Positions 8,086-15,934 of a stretch of 64,000 nt of DNA are shown here, piece after piece; the first letter of the stretch is position 1, and each line of letters opens with the position of its first letter. The position numbers and the translations under genes are program-made. The notes below the pieces were generated by a model. That model was not told where the DNA came from. It worked only from the letters and a program-made list of their open reading frames with translations, and did no database searches. Source of the stretch: Nesterenkonia cremea (GTDB lineage: Bacteria > Actinomycetota > Actinomycetes > Actinomycetales > Micrococcaceae); NCBI RefSeq assembly GCF_014642675.1, contig NZ_BMIS01000004.1, positions 124,001 through 188,000 of the forward strand, in the 5' to 3' direction.

Positions 8086-8105
8086 AATGTACCAAACATT
8101 ACATT
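8086..8105 (-). promoter_or_regulatory. qsuB promoter with palindromic operator
   Basis: The plus-strand 20-mer has arms AATGTAC and TTACATT around 6 nt, one mismatch from the pattern at 6060-6079. On the minus strand its end supplies TACATT (8086-8091), a -10 box placed 6 nt before the qsuB ATG. A bound regulator would cover the -10, consistent with repression. Confidence 0.65.
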
Positions 8106-8181
8106 AGCTGGATATGGTGAGCCTCCGGCCTCGGATCGGCGCGATCGCGGGGATCTGCCCCGACCGCCTCGCGCAGGTCGG

Positions 8182-8187
8182 TACACT
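8182..8187 (+). promoter_or_regulatory. -10 element of leaderless iclR promoter
   Basis: TACACT followed by 7 nt and the ATG at 8195. No ribosome-binding site precedes the ATG. This geometry decides the start codon over an in-frame GTG at about 8117 or ATG at 8114. Confidence 0.5.
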
Positions 8188-8194
8188 CGCGGAT

Positions 8195-9031
8195 ATGGAG
8201 GACCACGCTGTTGAGGGAGTCGACGCCGGCATCGGACGCAATGAATTCGTCCGTTCGCTGGCCACGGGGCTGAGCGTTTTGGAGAGCTTCACCCCGCTGG
8301 AGCCGCGGCTGACCGTCTCCGAGGTGGCGCAGCGCAGCGGGGTCAGTCGGGCCACGGCGCGGCGCATGCTGCTGACCCTGGACAGCCTCGGCTATGCCCA
8401 CAGCGACGGCCGCCATTTCGAGCTCACCCCCAAGGTCCTCGGACTGGGCCGCGGGTACTGGTCCGGGCGCGGTTGGCATGAGCTGCTGCGCCCCTGGGTG
8501 GACAGCCTCTCGGCCTCCGTGGGGGAGTCCTGCTCAGCGGCCATCCTCGCCGAGGACGACGTCATGTACGTCTGCCGCGTGCATACCCGACGGATCATGC
8601 GGATCGACCTCGGCCTGGGCACCCGGCTGCCCGCCTTCGCCACCTCCATGGGCAGAGTCCTGCTGGCCGGACTGGAGGGTCAGGAGCTGGGCCGGCGGCT
8701 GGAGCGGATGGACCGACCGCAGCTGACCGAGCACACACTCACCGACCCTGCGCGCCTGGCCGAGGAGGTCACCCGCGCCCGAGAAGCCGGCCACGCCGTG
8801 GTGGATGAGGAGCTGGAGCTCGGTCTGCGCTCGGTGGCAGTGCCGGTCCATGATGCGGAGGGGCGCACAGTTCTTGCGCTGAACACCTCCATGTCGGCCG
8901 GGCGCGAGCCGTTGCAGGAATCGGTGGGGCGCGTGCTGCCTGCGCTGAAGGCCTCGGCGGCCTCGGTGGAGGAGCTGGTGCACTCGCTGGGCCGCGAAGT
9001 GGACCGGCTGGTGCTCCCCACCGCCTCCTGA
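8195..9031 (+). CDS. IclR family transcriptional regulator (PcaR-like)
   Basis: A 278-residue IclR protein. The N-terminal winged helix-turn-helix spans about residues 25-75 (LTVSEVAQRSGVSRATARRM, then LLTLDSLGY). The C-terminal effector domain includes GESCSAAILAEDDVMYVCRV and the conserved end GLRSVAVPVHDAEGRTVLALNTSMSAGR. IclR members of the PcaR/PcaU/PobR group control protocatechuate and hydroxybenzoate genes in response to pathway intermediates. It is divergent from qsuB and 149 bp upstream of pcaF on the same strand, so it may control both sides. The start chosen gives an NEFVRSLATGLSVLESF N-terminus normal for the group. Confidence 0.9.
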   Translation: MEDHAVEGVDAGIGRNEFVRSLATGLSVLESFTPLEPRLTVSEVAQRSGVSRATARRMLLTLDSLGYAHSDGRHFELTPKVLGLGRGYWSGRGWHELLRPWVDSLSASVGESCSAAILAEDDVMYVCRVHTRRIMRIDLGLGTRLPAFATSMGRVLLAGLEGQELGRRLERMDRPQLTEHTLTDPARLAEEVTRAREAGHAVVDEELELGLRSVAVPVHDAEGRTVLALNTSMSAGREPLQESVGRVLPALKASAASVEELVHSLGREVDRLVLPTAS

Positions 9032-9108
9032 GCAGGTCCATCTCCGGCGGCTCTCTCATTCGGGAGGAATGGTCGCCGCTGAATCTGGCTGAACGCTGAT
9101 GGTGGGGC

Positions 9109-9150
9109 TATGATGTGAACGTATAGCGCACGGATGTTTGCATAGCGCAC
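9109..9150 (+). promoter_or_regulatory. Candidate pcaFIJ promoter with direct-repeat operator
   Basis: A -10-like TATGAT at 9109-9114 is followed by two identical 9-mers, ATAGCGCAC, at 9123-9131 and 9142-9150, spaced 19 bp start to start, about two helical turns. The second is followed by AAATC and then by the pcaF ribosome-binding site. IclR-family activators bind repeated or palindromic half-sites near their promoters, so this is a candidate site for the adjacent regulator. Confidence 0.5.
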
Positions 9151-9180
9151 AAATCAGGAGTGGGCAGATAGGAGAAGACC

Positions 9181-10377
9181 ATGCAGGACGTGTTCGTCTA
9201 CGACGGTGTGCGGACCCCTTTCGGAAAGGTCGGGGGAGCGCTGGCCGGCACTCGTCCGGATGATCTGGCCGAGACAGTCATCAGTGCCGCCGTGGAGCGC
9301 GCCCCCGGACTCAGCCCCGAGAACGCGGCCGAGACGGTGGGTGAGGTCATCTTCGGCAACGCCAACGGCGCCGGCGAGGAGAATCGCAACGTGGCCCGCA
9401 TGGCCTGGCTTCTGGCCGGACTCCCCGTCAGCGTCCCGGCCACCACCGTCAATCGGCTCTGCGGCTCCTCCCTGGACGCCGCCATCGGCGGAACCCGCCA
9501 GATCTCGCTGGGAGAGACCGACGTGGTGCTCGCCGGCGGTGTGGAATCCATGTCCCGGGCACCCTGGATCCTGCCCAAGACCGAGCGCCCGTTCCCCATG
9601 CAGAATCTCCAGCTGGCCAACTCCACACTGGGCTGGCGGCTGATCAATGACCGCATGCCCGCCGAGTGGACCGTTTCCCTGGGCGAGGCCACCGAGCAGC
9701 TGCGTGAGAAGCACGGCATCACCCGTGAGCGCCAAGACGAGTTCGCCGCCGTCTCCCATGAGAAGGCCGCCGCCGCCTGGGAGAAGGGGCACTATGACGA
9801 TCTGATCGTGCCCGTGCCCGAGGTGGAGCTCAGCCGCGACGAGACCATCCGCGAAGGCGTGACCACAGAGAAGCTCGCCGGGCTCAAGACTGTCTTCCGC
9901 AAGCAGGACGGCACTGTCACCGCAGGCAACGCCTCACCTATGAACGACGGTGCCTCCGCCGTCTGGCTGGGCTCCGAGGTCGGCGGGCAGAAGCTCGGCC
10001 TGACCCCTCAGGCGCGCATCGCCGGATGGGGTGCCGCGGCCAATGAGCCCCAGTACTTCGGCTACGCGCCGGTGGAGGCCAGCGCCAAGGCGCTCAAGCA
10101 CGCCGGCATCACCTGGCAGGACGTGGAGGCGGTGGAGCTCAACGAGGCCTTCGCCGCCCAGTCCCTGGCCTGCCTGGATGCCTGGGACATCGACCCGGCC
10201 ATCCTCAACGCATGGGGCGGAGCCATCGCCATCGGCCACCCACTGGGTGCCTCCGGCACCCGCGTGCTGGCCACACTGGCCCGCCGTATGGAGGTCAGCG
10301 GTGCCCGCTGGGGCGTGGCCACCCTCTGCATCGGCGTCGGCCAGGGCCTGTCCGTCGTCCTCGAGAACGCGGCCTGA
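9181..10377 (+). CDS. pcaF: 3-oxoadipyl-CoA thiolase
   Basis: A 398-residue thiolase II. The acylated cysteine is Cys94 (NRLCGSS), with His353 in GHPLGASG and Cys383 in LCIGVGQG, so all catalytic residues are present. Thiolysis of 3-oxoadipyl-CoA gives succinyl-CoA and acetyl-CoA, the end of the beta-ketoadipate pathway. The sequence alone would also fit acetyl-CoA acetyltransferase, but its position directly before pcaIJ and after the IclR gene favours PcaF. A GGAG lies about 6 nt before the ATG. Only 14 bp separate it from pcaI. Confidence 0.88.
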   Translation: MQDVFVYDGVRTPFGKVGGALAGTRPDDLAETVISAAVERAPGLSPENAAETVGEVIFGNANGAGEENRNVARMAWLLAGLPVSVPATTVNRLCGSSLDAAIGGTRQISLGETDVVLAGGVESMSRAPWILPKTERPFPMQNLQLANSTLGWRLINDRMPAEWTVSLGEATEQLREKHGITRERQDEFAAVSHEKAAAAWEKGHYDDLIVPVPEVELSRDETIREGVTTEKLAGLKTVFRKQDGTVTAGNASPMNDGASAVWLGSEVGGQKLGLTPQARIAGWGAAANEPQYFGYAPVEASAKALKHAGITWQDVEAVELNEAFAAQSLACLDAWDIDPAILNAWGGAIAIGHPLGASGTRVLATLARRMEVSGARWGVATLCIGVGQGLSVVLENAA

Positions 10378-10391
10378 GAGAAAGGAAGATC

Positions 10392-11096
10392 ATGGCTGTA
10401 GAGATTGCACCGAGCACCACGGAGGCCGTGGCCGGGATCGGCGACGGCGCCACCGTGCTGATGGGTGGCTTCGGCAACGCCGGCCAGGCCCATGAGCTCA
10501 TCGACGCCCTGCTGGACTCCGGGGCCACCGATCTGACCGTGGTCAGCAACAACGCAGGACAAGGCGACGCCGGTCTGGCCCTGTTGGTCAAGGAGCGCAG
10601 GGTCGCCAAAGTGATCTGCTCCTTCCCGCGCCAGTCCGACTCCTGGCACTTCGACGAGGCCTACCGCGGCGGAGAGATCGAGCTGGAGCTGGTCCCTCAG
10701 GGCAACCTGGCCGAGCGGCTGCGCGCCGCAGGGGCCGGCATCGGGGCCTTCTTCACCCCCACCGGCTATGGCACCACGCTGGCCGAGGGCAAGGAGACCC
10801 GCACCATCGATGGCCGCAACTACGTGCTGGAGCACCCGCTGCGCGGCGATGTCGCACTGATCAAGGGGCTGGCAGCCGATGAGCAGGGCAATCTGATCTA
10901 CCGCAAGACCGCCCGGAACTTCGGGCCGGTCATGGCGGCCGCCGCGCACCGCACCGTGGCCCAGGTGGAGCAGATCCTGCCCGCCGGGGACCTCGACCCG
11001 GAGAACATCATCACCCCGGGCATCTACGTCGATGTGATCACTCAGGTCTCCACCGCCTCCGGAGAGGCCGCTCAGAAGGAAGGACGCCTGCGATGA
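10392..11096 (+). CDS. pcaI: 3-oxoadipate CoA-transferase, subunit A
   Basis: A 234-residue alpha subunit of a family I CoA-transferase. The early GDGATVLMGGFGNAGQAHELIDALL contains the glycine-rich CoA-binding region, and GAFFTPTGYGT and the late ILPAGDLDPENIITPGIYVD are family landmarks. With PcaJ it transfers CoA from succinyl-CoA to 3-oxoadipate. The ATG at 10392 has AAAGGAAG just upstream; the open frame extends further 5' but only as antiphase sequence over pcaF. Its stop overlaps the pcaJ start (ATGA). Confidence 0.93.
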   Translation: MAVEIAPSTTEAVAGIGDGATVLMGGFGNAGQAHELIDALLDSGATDLTVVSNNAGQGDAGLALLVKERRVAKVICSFPRQSDSWHFDEAYRGGEIELELVPQGNLAERLRAAGAGIGAFFTPTGYGTTLAEGKETRTIDGRNYVLEHPLRGDVALIKGLAADEQGNLIYRKTARNFGPVMAAAAHRTVAQVEQILPAGDLDPENIITPGIYVDVITQVSTASGEAAQKEGRLR

Positions 11097-11752
11097 ACGA
11101 CGTTCTGGACCGCGACCAGCTGGCCCGCCTGGTGGCCGCAGACATCGCCCCCGGATCCTACGTGAACCTCGGTATCGGCCAGCCCACCAAGGTCTCCGAC
11201 CATCTGACCGACGAGCAGGGGGTCACCCTCCACACCGAGAACGGCATGCTGGGCATGGGGCCGGCCGCGGCGGAGGATGAGATCGACGGCGACCTCATCA
11301 ACGCCGGCAAGATCCCGGTGACCGAACAGGCTGGAGCCAGCTACTTCCACCACGCCGACTCCTTCGCCATGATGCGCGGCGGGCACCTGGACGTCTGCGT
11401 CCTGGGCGCATTCCAGGTCTCGGCCGCCGGAGACCTGGCCAACTGGTCCACCGGCGCACCCGGGGCCATCCCGGCCGTGGGTGGTGCGATGGACCTGGCC
11501 ATCGGCGCCAAAGACGTCTTCGTGATGATGAGCCTCTTCGCCAAGGACGGCAGTCCCAAGATCGTCCCCGAGCTGTCCTACCCGGCCACCGGACTGGGCT
11601 GCGTCACCCGGGTCTACACCGATCACGGGGTCTTCCTGATCCAGCGCGAGGGTGAGGAGTCCCACGTGGTCCTGCGCGAGGCCTACGGGCTCAGCGTGGC
11701 AGAGATCCAGGAGCGCCTGGAGGTCTCGGTGGTGGACGGCAGCGGCTCCTGA
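11093..11752 (+). CDS. pcaJ: 3-oxoadipate CoA-transferase, subunit B
   Basis: A 219-residue beta subunit. The catalytic glutamate that forms the CoA thioester is Glu49 in HTENGMLGMGP, and the N-terminal GSYVNLGIGQPTKVSDHL is typical. The stretch AKDGSPKIVPELSYPATG and the final VFLIQREGEE region also match the subunit. It forms a complex with PcaI. The start lies in the ATGA overlap with pcaI, ensuring equal production. The next gene, on the same strand 78 bp later, appears to have its own control. Confidence 0.93.
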   Translation: MNDVLDRDQLARLVAADIAPGSYVNLGIGQPTKVSDHLTDEQGVTLHTENGMLGMGPAAAEDEIDGDLINAGKIPVTEQAGASYFHHADSFAMMRGGHLDVCVLGAFQVSAAGDLANWSTGAPGAIPAVGGAMDLAIGAKDVFVMMSLFAKDGSPKIVPELSYPATGLGCVTRVYTDHGVFLIQREGEESHVVLREAYGLSVAEIQERLEVSVVDGSGS

Positions 11753-11830
11753 CACGTCTGCCGAAAACCCTGTTGCCACTCCATGGGAGACTCTCTGGAT
11801 GTGGCCGCGATCACGTGATTCACTGGCGGC

Positions 11831-13918
11831 ATGAGCGCACTCTCGATGCCCCAGAACAATGACGTTCAGGACTGCCCGACGCCGACCAGCCAGCCCCAGC
11901 CCGGCCGGCAGAAGCTCTGGACCCCCAGCCCGCAGCGGGTGCAGGACTCGGTGCTGCACCGCTATCAGCAGTGGCTGGCGGAGGAGCACGGGGTCTCCAC
12001 TGGGGACTATCTGGAGCTCTGGGACTGGTCCATCGAGAACCTGGACCAGTTCTGGGACACCGTCTGGGAGTTCTTCGAGGTCCGCGGCGACCGCGGCGAC
12101 GGTCCCGTGCGCCAGGGGCAGATGCCTGGGGTGCGCTGGTTCTCTGGAGCACAGATCAACTACGCGGAGAACACGCTGCGCCATGCCACCGTCTGCGGCG
12201 GCACCCTGGGCGACCAGGAGGCCCTGGTCGGCCTGCATGAGGATCAGAGCTGGCGGGACTCACTGACCTGGGACGAGTTGGCTGGGCAGGTGGGTGCGCT
12301 GGCCGCTCAGCTGAAGGAGTTCGGCGTCGGGCCAGGTGATCGTGTCAGTGCGGTGCTGCCCAACATCCCGCAGACGGCCGTGGCTCTGCTGGCCACCACC
12401 AGTATCGGGGCGGTGTGGTCAGTGGTGAACACCGACTTCGGCGCCACCGGCATCCGTGACCGCTTCGCCCAGATCGAGCCCACAGTGCTGATCACCGTGG
12501 ACAGCTATCAGTTCAACGGAAGGGCGCGGAACCAGCTGGGCTCCCTGGAGGAGCTGCTGGAGGCACTGCCCACCGTGGAACACCACATCCTGGTGGACCA
12601 GGAGCAGACCACTGCGCATAAGCACACGTCCGGTGAGATCCCCGCTGGTCGGCTCACCGGGCACAGCCGGCTCTACTCGCAGATCGTCGCCGAGCCGAAG
12701 ACGCCCGAATTCACCCGGGTGGAGTTCAACGAGCCGCTGTGGATCCTCTACTCCTCGGGCACCACGGGACGGCCCAAGGGGATCGTGCACTCCCACGGCG
12801 GGATCGTGCTGGAGCAGTTCAAATCCAACGGTCTGCAGTACGACGTCCGCTCCGGTGACCGCATCTACTTCAGCGCGGCCACCACCTGGGTCATGTGGAA
12901 CCTGATGGTGGAATCCCTGGCCCTGGGCGCCACTGTCATCACCTACGACGGCGCCCCCGCCTACGGGGCAGCGGACCGCCAGCTGGAGATCGTCTCCCGG
13001 GAGCGGGCCACCCTCTACGGAACCGGTGCGGCCGTGCTGGCGATGATCGAGAAGTCCGGGGCGCGGCCGGCTGAGCAGCATGACTTCTCCGCGCTGCGCA
13101 CCATCCTGTCCTCCGGCTCCCCGCTGCCGGACACCACCTGGGACTGGGTCTATGAGCACATCTCCGCCGACCTGCGGCTGGGCTCAGACTCCGGCGGCAC
13201 CGACATCTCCTCGGGCTTCATCGGCTCCAACCCCTTCGACCCGGTATGGAAGGGCGAGCTGATCAGCCCCTATCTGGGGGTGGCCGCAGACACCTACGAC
13301 GACGTCGGCCGCCCCGTCACCGGCGAGGTGGGGGAGCTGGTGGTCACCGAGCCCATGCCCTCGATGCCGATCATGCTCTGGAACGACCCGGAGATGACGC
13401 GCTGCCGGGAGACCTACTTCGACAGCTTCGAGGGTGTCTGGCGCCAGGGGGACTGGGTCACCCAGCTGCCTGAACGGCATTTCATCATCCACGGGCGCTC
13501 CGATGCCACGATCAACCGGGGCGGGATCCGCATGGGCTCGGCCGACATCTGCCAGATCGTGGACGAGGTCCCCGGCGTCCAGGCCTCCATGGTCATCGGT
13601 GTGGAGCTGCCCGGCGGCGGCTATCACATGCCCCTGTTCGTGGTGCCCCAGGAGGGCGTCCATGTGGACTGCACGCTGCGCGATGCCATCATCCTGGACA
13701 TCCGCCGCGAGCTCTCTGCGCGGTATGTGCCCGATGAGATCATCGCGGCCCCGGACGTCCCGCGCACCCGCACCGGCAAACTCATGGAGGTTCCGGTGAA
13801 GAAGGTCTTCCAGGGCAGGGCCCCGGAGAGCATCGATCGTGAGGCCGCCAGCGACCCCGAGGTGCTGGCCTGGTATCTGCAGAAGGGTACGGAGTTCCAG
13901 CGGAGCCGTTCCGGCTGA
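11831..13918 (+). CDS. Acetoacetyl-CoA synthetase (acetoacetate-CoA ligase)
   Basis: A 695-residue member of the ANL adenylating superfamily. The AMP-binding P-loop is ILYSSGTTGRPKGIVHSHGG, followed by GSDSGGTDISSGF and a C-terminal domain with GRSDATINRGGIRMGSADI and the acyl-adenylate Lys in RTRTGKLMEVPVKK. The N-terminal acetoacetyl-CoA-synthetase-type extension (WFSGAQINYAENTLR) and the VDEVPGVQASMVIG segment separate it from acetyl-CoA synthetase. It activates acetoacetate for use as acetoacetyl-CoA, which a thiolase such as PcaF could cleave. The start is uncertain: ATG 11831 lacks a clear ribosome site, and ATG 11846 is possible. Confidence 0.88.
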   Translation: MSALSMPQNNDVQDCPTPTSQPQPGRQKLWTPSPQRVQDSVLHRYQQWLAEEHGVSTGDYLELWDWSIENLDQFWDTVWEFFEVRGDRGDGPVRQGQMPGVRWFSGAQINYAENTLRHATVCGGTLGDQEALVGLHEDQSWRDSLTWDELAGQVGALAAQLKEFGVGPGDRVSAVLPNIPQTAVALLATTSIGAVWSVVNTDFGATGIRDRFAQIEPTVLITVDSYQFNGRARNQLGSLEELLEALPTVEHHILVDQEQTTAHKHTSGEIPAGRLTGHSRLYSQIVAEPKTPEFTRVEFNEPLWILYSSGTTGRPKGIVHSHGGIVLEQFKSNGLQYDVRSGDRIYFSAATTWVMWNLMVESLALGATVITYDGAPAYGAADRQLEIVSRERATLYGTGAAVLAMIEKSGARPAEQHDFSALRTILSSGSPLPDTTWDWVYEHISADLRLGSDSGGTDISSGFIGSNPFDPVWKGELISPYLGVAADTYDDVGRPVTGEVGELVVTEPMPSMPIMLWNDPEMTRCRETYFDSFEGVWRQGDWVTQLPERHFIIHGRSDATINRGGIRMGSADICQIVDEVPGVQASMVIGVELPGGGYHMPLFVVPQEGVHVDCTLRDAIILDIRRELSARYVPDEIIAAPDVPRTRTGKLMEVPVKKVFQGRAPESIDREAASDPEVLAWYLQKGTEFQRSRSG

Positions 13919-13964
13919 GCGCGGCCGGCGCTTGCGACCACCGCAGGCCACCGCAGAGGTGTCC

Positions 13965-13970
13965 TAGACT
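13965..13970 (+). promoter_or_regulatory. -10 element upstream of arsA-like gene
   Basis: TAGACT about 40 nt before the ATG at 14010. The predicted leader contains GGAG close to the start codon, so this gene is leadered, unlike many neighbours. No clear -35. Confidence 0.4.
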
Positions 13971-14009
13971 CGGTCTGACCCGTCCGCCGTCGTCCCCGGA
14001 GGCTCCTTC

Positions 14010-15005
14010 ATGCTTCTCGACCTGGCCGCCTCCCGCAGGGTGCTGTTCATCGGCGGCAAGGGCGGCGTCGGGAAGACGGCCACGGCCTCGGCCGCGGCGC
14101 TGCACCAGGCCCGGCAGGGCCGTACGGTGCTGGTGGTCTCCACCGACCCGGCCCATAATCTGGGCCACCTCTGGGAGCGCGCCGTGGGAGATCAGACGGT
14201 CGCCCTCTGGCAGCCCGACGTCGCACCCGACGCCGGACAGGCCGGTCTCCTCGACGGTGTGGAGATCGACCCGCAGGCCACGATCAGCACCCACCTCGAG
14301 GAGGTGGGGCGCAGCCTGCGGGACTTCATGCCTGAGCATCTGCACCGGCAGGTGGATCAGCACCTGGCCCTGGCCGCCCAATCGCCCGGGACCCATGAAT
14401 CGGCGCTGTTGGAGCGGATCGCCCTGCTGTTGGAGACTGCTCTGGATGACTATGACCTGGTGGTCTTCGACACCGCACCCTCCGGGCATACCGCCCGGCT
14501 CATGGCGCTGCCGGAGACGATGACAGCCTGGACCGAGGGGCTGCTGAACCGGCGCAGCAAGGCGGAGAGGTTCGGGGCCGCAGTGCGTGCTCTGGATGGT
14601 GATGATGACCCCGAATCCAGCTCCGGAGCCAACCGGGACCGGCGCATCCGCCAGATCCTGACCCGCCGGAAGAACCGTTTCGAGGGCCTGCGTGCGCTGC
14701 TCACCGATGCCGGCCGCTGCGGCTTCGTCATCGTGCTGACCCCTGAGCGGCTGCCGGTGCTGGAGTCGGTGGAGCTGCACGCCCAGCTGAGCGAGAGCGG
14801 CGTCGAGGTCGCCGGCTGTGTGGTCAACCGGATGTCACCGGCGGACCAGGGTGAGTTTCTCGCCTCGCGGCGTGAGCAGGAGCTGAATCACCTGGCCACG
14901 CTGCGTCAGCAGCTGCCCGGAACTGCGGTGGACACACTGCCGCTGCTGGCCGGGGATCTGGTGGGCCCGGCCGCCCTGGGTCGGCTGGCCGATCACCTGG
15001 TATAG
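14010..15005 (+). CDS. ArsA/Get3-family anion-transporting-type ATPase
   Basis: A 331-residue P-loop ATPase with the deviant Walker [10 protein letters not shown] (residues 15-23, signature Lys17) and switch regions [13 protein letters not shown] and [17 protein letters not shown]. This matches single-domain ArsA/Get3-like proteins common in actinobacteria; a duplicated domain, as in plasmid ArsA, is absent. No ArsB, ArsC or ArsR gene is nearby, so an arsenite role is not supported, and the client is unknown. The CxxC zinc pair of eukaryotic Get3 is not evident. GGAGG precedes the ATG. Its last codons overlap the -10 of the rplY promoter. Confidence 0.87.
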   Translation: MLLDLAASRRVLFIGGKGGVGKTATASAAALHQARQGRTVLVVSTDPAHNLGHLWERAVGDQTVALWQPDVAPDAGQAGLLDGVEIDPQATISTHLEEVGRSLRDFMPEHLHRQVDQHLALAAQSPGTHESALLERIALLLETALDDYDLVVFDTAPSGHTARLMALPETMTAWTEGLLNRRSKAERFGAAVRALDGDDDPESSSGANRDRRIRQILTRRKNRFEGLRALLTDAGRCGFVIVLTPERLPVLESVELHAQLSESGVEVAGCVVNRMSPADQGEFLASRREQELNHLATLRQQLPGTAVDTLPLLAGDLVGPAALGRLADHLV

Positions 15006-15006
15006 T
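15001..15006 (+). promoter_or_regulatory. rplY promoter -10 (extended)
   Basis: TATAGT preceded by TGG, an extended -10, overlapping the stop codon of the ATPase gene. The predicted leader to rplY is about 165 nt. I see no canonical -35 and no recognisable known riboswitch in 15007-15176; a GAAGGA ribosome site precedes the rplY ATG. Confidence 0.5.
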
Positions 15007-15176
15007 GAACAGCTGTGCCCAGGCGAGGGAGCGCAGTGATCTGATGAGGATCTCGGCGACTCCGTGATCGACGAGGCGAAAACCAGGTTCTCCTTGACGC
15101 GGATTCTGAGCGGCAAGGCCTGGACTTCACTTCTCGCTGGTCCCTGGGGTATCGACCCGACCAACGAAGGAACATC

Positions 15177-15830
15177 ATGAGCGACAAGATCGTCATCTCT
15201 GTTGAGCACCGCACCGAATTCGGCAAGGGTGCAGCCCGCAAGGCTCGCCGCGCCGGCCTGATTCCCGCCGTCATCTACGGCCACGGCGATGAGCCGCGCC
15301 ACATCCTGCTGCCGAACCACGAGACCACCCTGGCAGTGCGTAACCCCAACGCTCTGATCACCCTGGACATCGAGGGCGAGGAGCAGCTGGTCCTGCCCCA
15401 GGACATCCAGCGCGACGCCATCTACCGCTCCGTGGACCACCTCGACCTGCTCGCCGTGCGCAAGGGCGAGAAGGTCGTCGTCGACGTCCCGGTGGAGGTC
15501 GTCGGTGAGCCCGCGGCCGGCTACGAGTACCTGCTGGACCAGGTCAGCGTTCCGGTCGAGGCAGAGGCCACCGCCCTGCCGGAGAACGTCACCATCGACA
15601 TCACCGACCGCGACGAGAACGCTCTGCCCGAGCACCTCCAGATCCCGGCCGGCTCCACTCTGCAGCTGGACGACATGGAGTCCCCGATCGTCACCATCTA
15701 CGAGCCGCAGGAGCAGGACCTGGGCGAGGAAGAGGACGCCGAGGGCGAGGAGACCGAAGGGGCAGCGGCCGAGGGCGAGGAGTCCGAGGAGGCAGAGGAG
15801 TCCTCCGAGGAGGGCGACTCCGAGGAGTGA
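15177..15830 (+). CDS. rplY: 50S ribosomal protein L25/general stress protein Ctc
   Basis: A 217-residue long-form L25 (Ctc/TL5 type). The N-terminal 5S rRNA-binding domain (about residues 1-95) has the family opening FGKGAARKARRAGLIPAVIYGHG, and the C-terminal domain includes VDVPVEVVGEPAAGYEY. It ends in an unusually acidic tail of about 40 residues made largely of Glu, Asp, Ala and Ser. L25 binds 5S rRNA in the large subunit; the Ctc form is stress-induced in Bacillus. A good GAAGGA ribosome site precedes the ATG. It is followed by pth on the same strand, a common gene pair, but a terminator hairpin and a separate leaderless start indicate independent control of pth. Confidence 0.96.
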   Translation: MSDKIVISVEHRTEFGKGAARKARRAGLIPAVIYGHGDEPRHILLPNHETTLAVRNPNALITLDIEGEEQLVLPQDIQRDAIYRSVDHLDLLAVRKGEKVVVDVPVEVVGEPAAGYEYLLDQVSVPVEAEATALPENVTIDITDRDENALPEHLQIPAGSTLQLDDMESPIVTIYEPQEQDLGEEEDAEGEETEGAAAEGEESEEAEESSEEGDSEE

Positions 15831-15869
15831 TCCTCACTCGCTGAGCCTGACGCTCGCTGGCCTCGAAGG

Positions 15870-15906
15870 GACCCGGTGTGCCGCAGAAGCGGCCGCCGGG
15901 TCTCTT
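15870..15906 (+). terminator. Rho-independent terminator after rplY
   Basis: A two-tier stem: GACCCGG (15870-15876) pairs with CCGGGTC (15896-15902), and the inner GCCGC-AGAA-GCGGC closes with a tetraloop. It is followed by TCTTC. It separates rplY from the pth promoter. Confidence 0.75.
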
Positions 15907-15921
15907 CATGTCTGCGGGCGA

Positions 15922-15927
15922 TAGGGT
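15922..15927 (+). promoter_or_regulatory. -10 element of leaderless pth promoter
   Basis: TAGGGT, 7 nt, then the pth ATG at 15935. No ribosome-binding site. This spacing supports the shorter pth start. Confidence 0.5.
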
Positions 15928-15934
15928 TGAGGCT

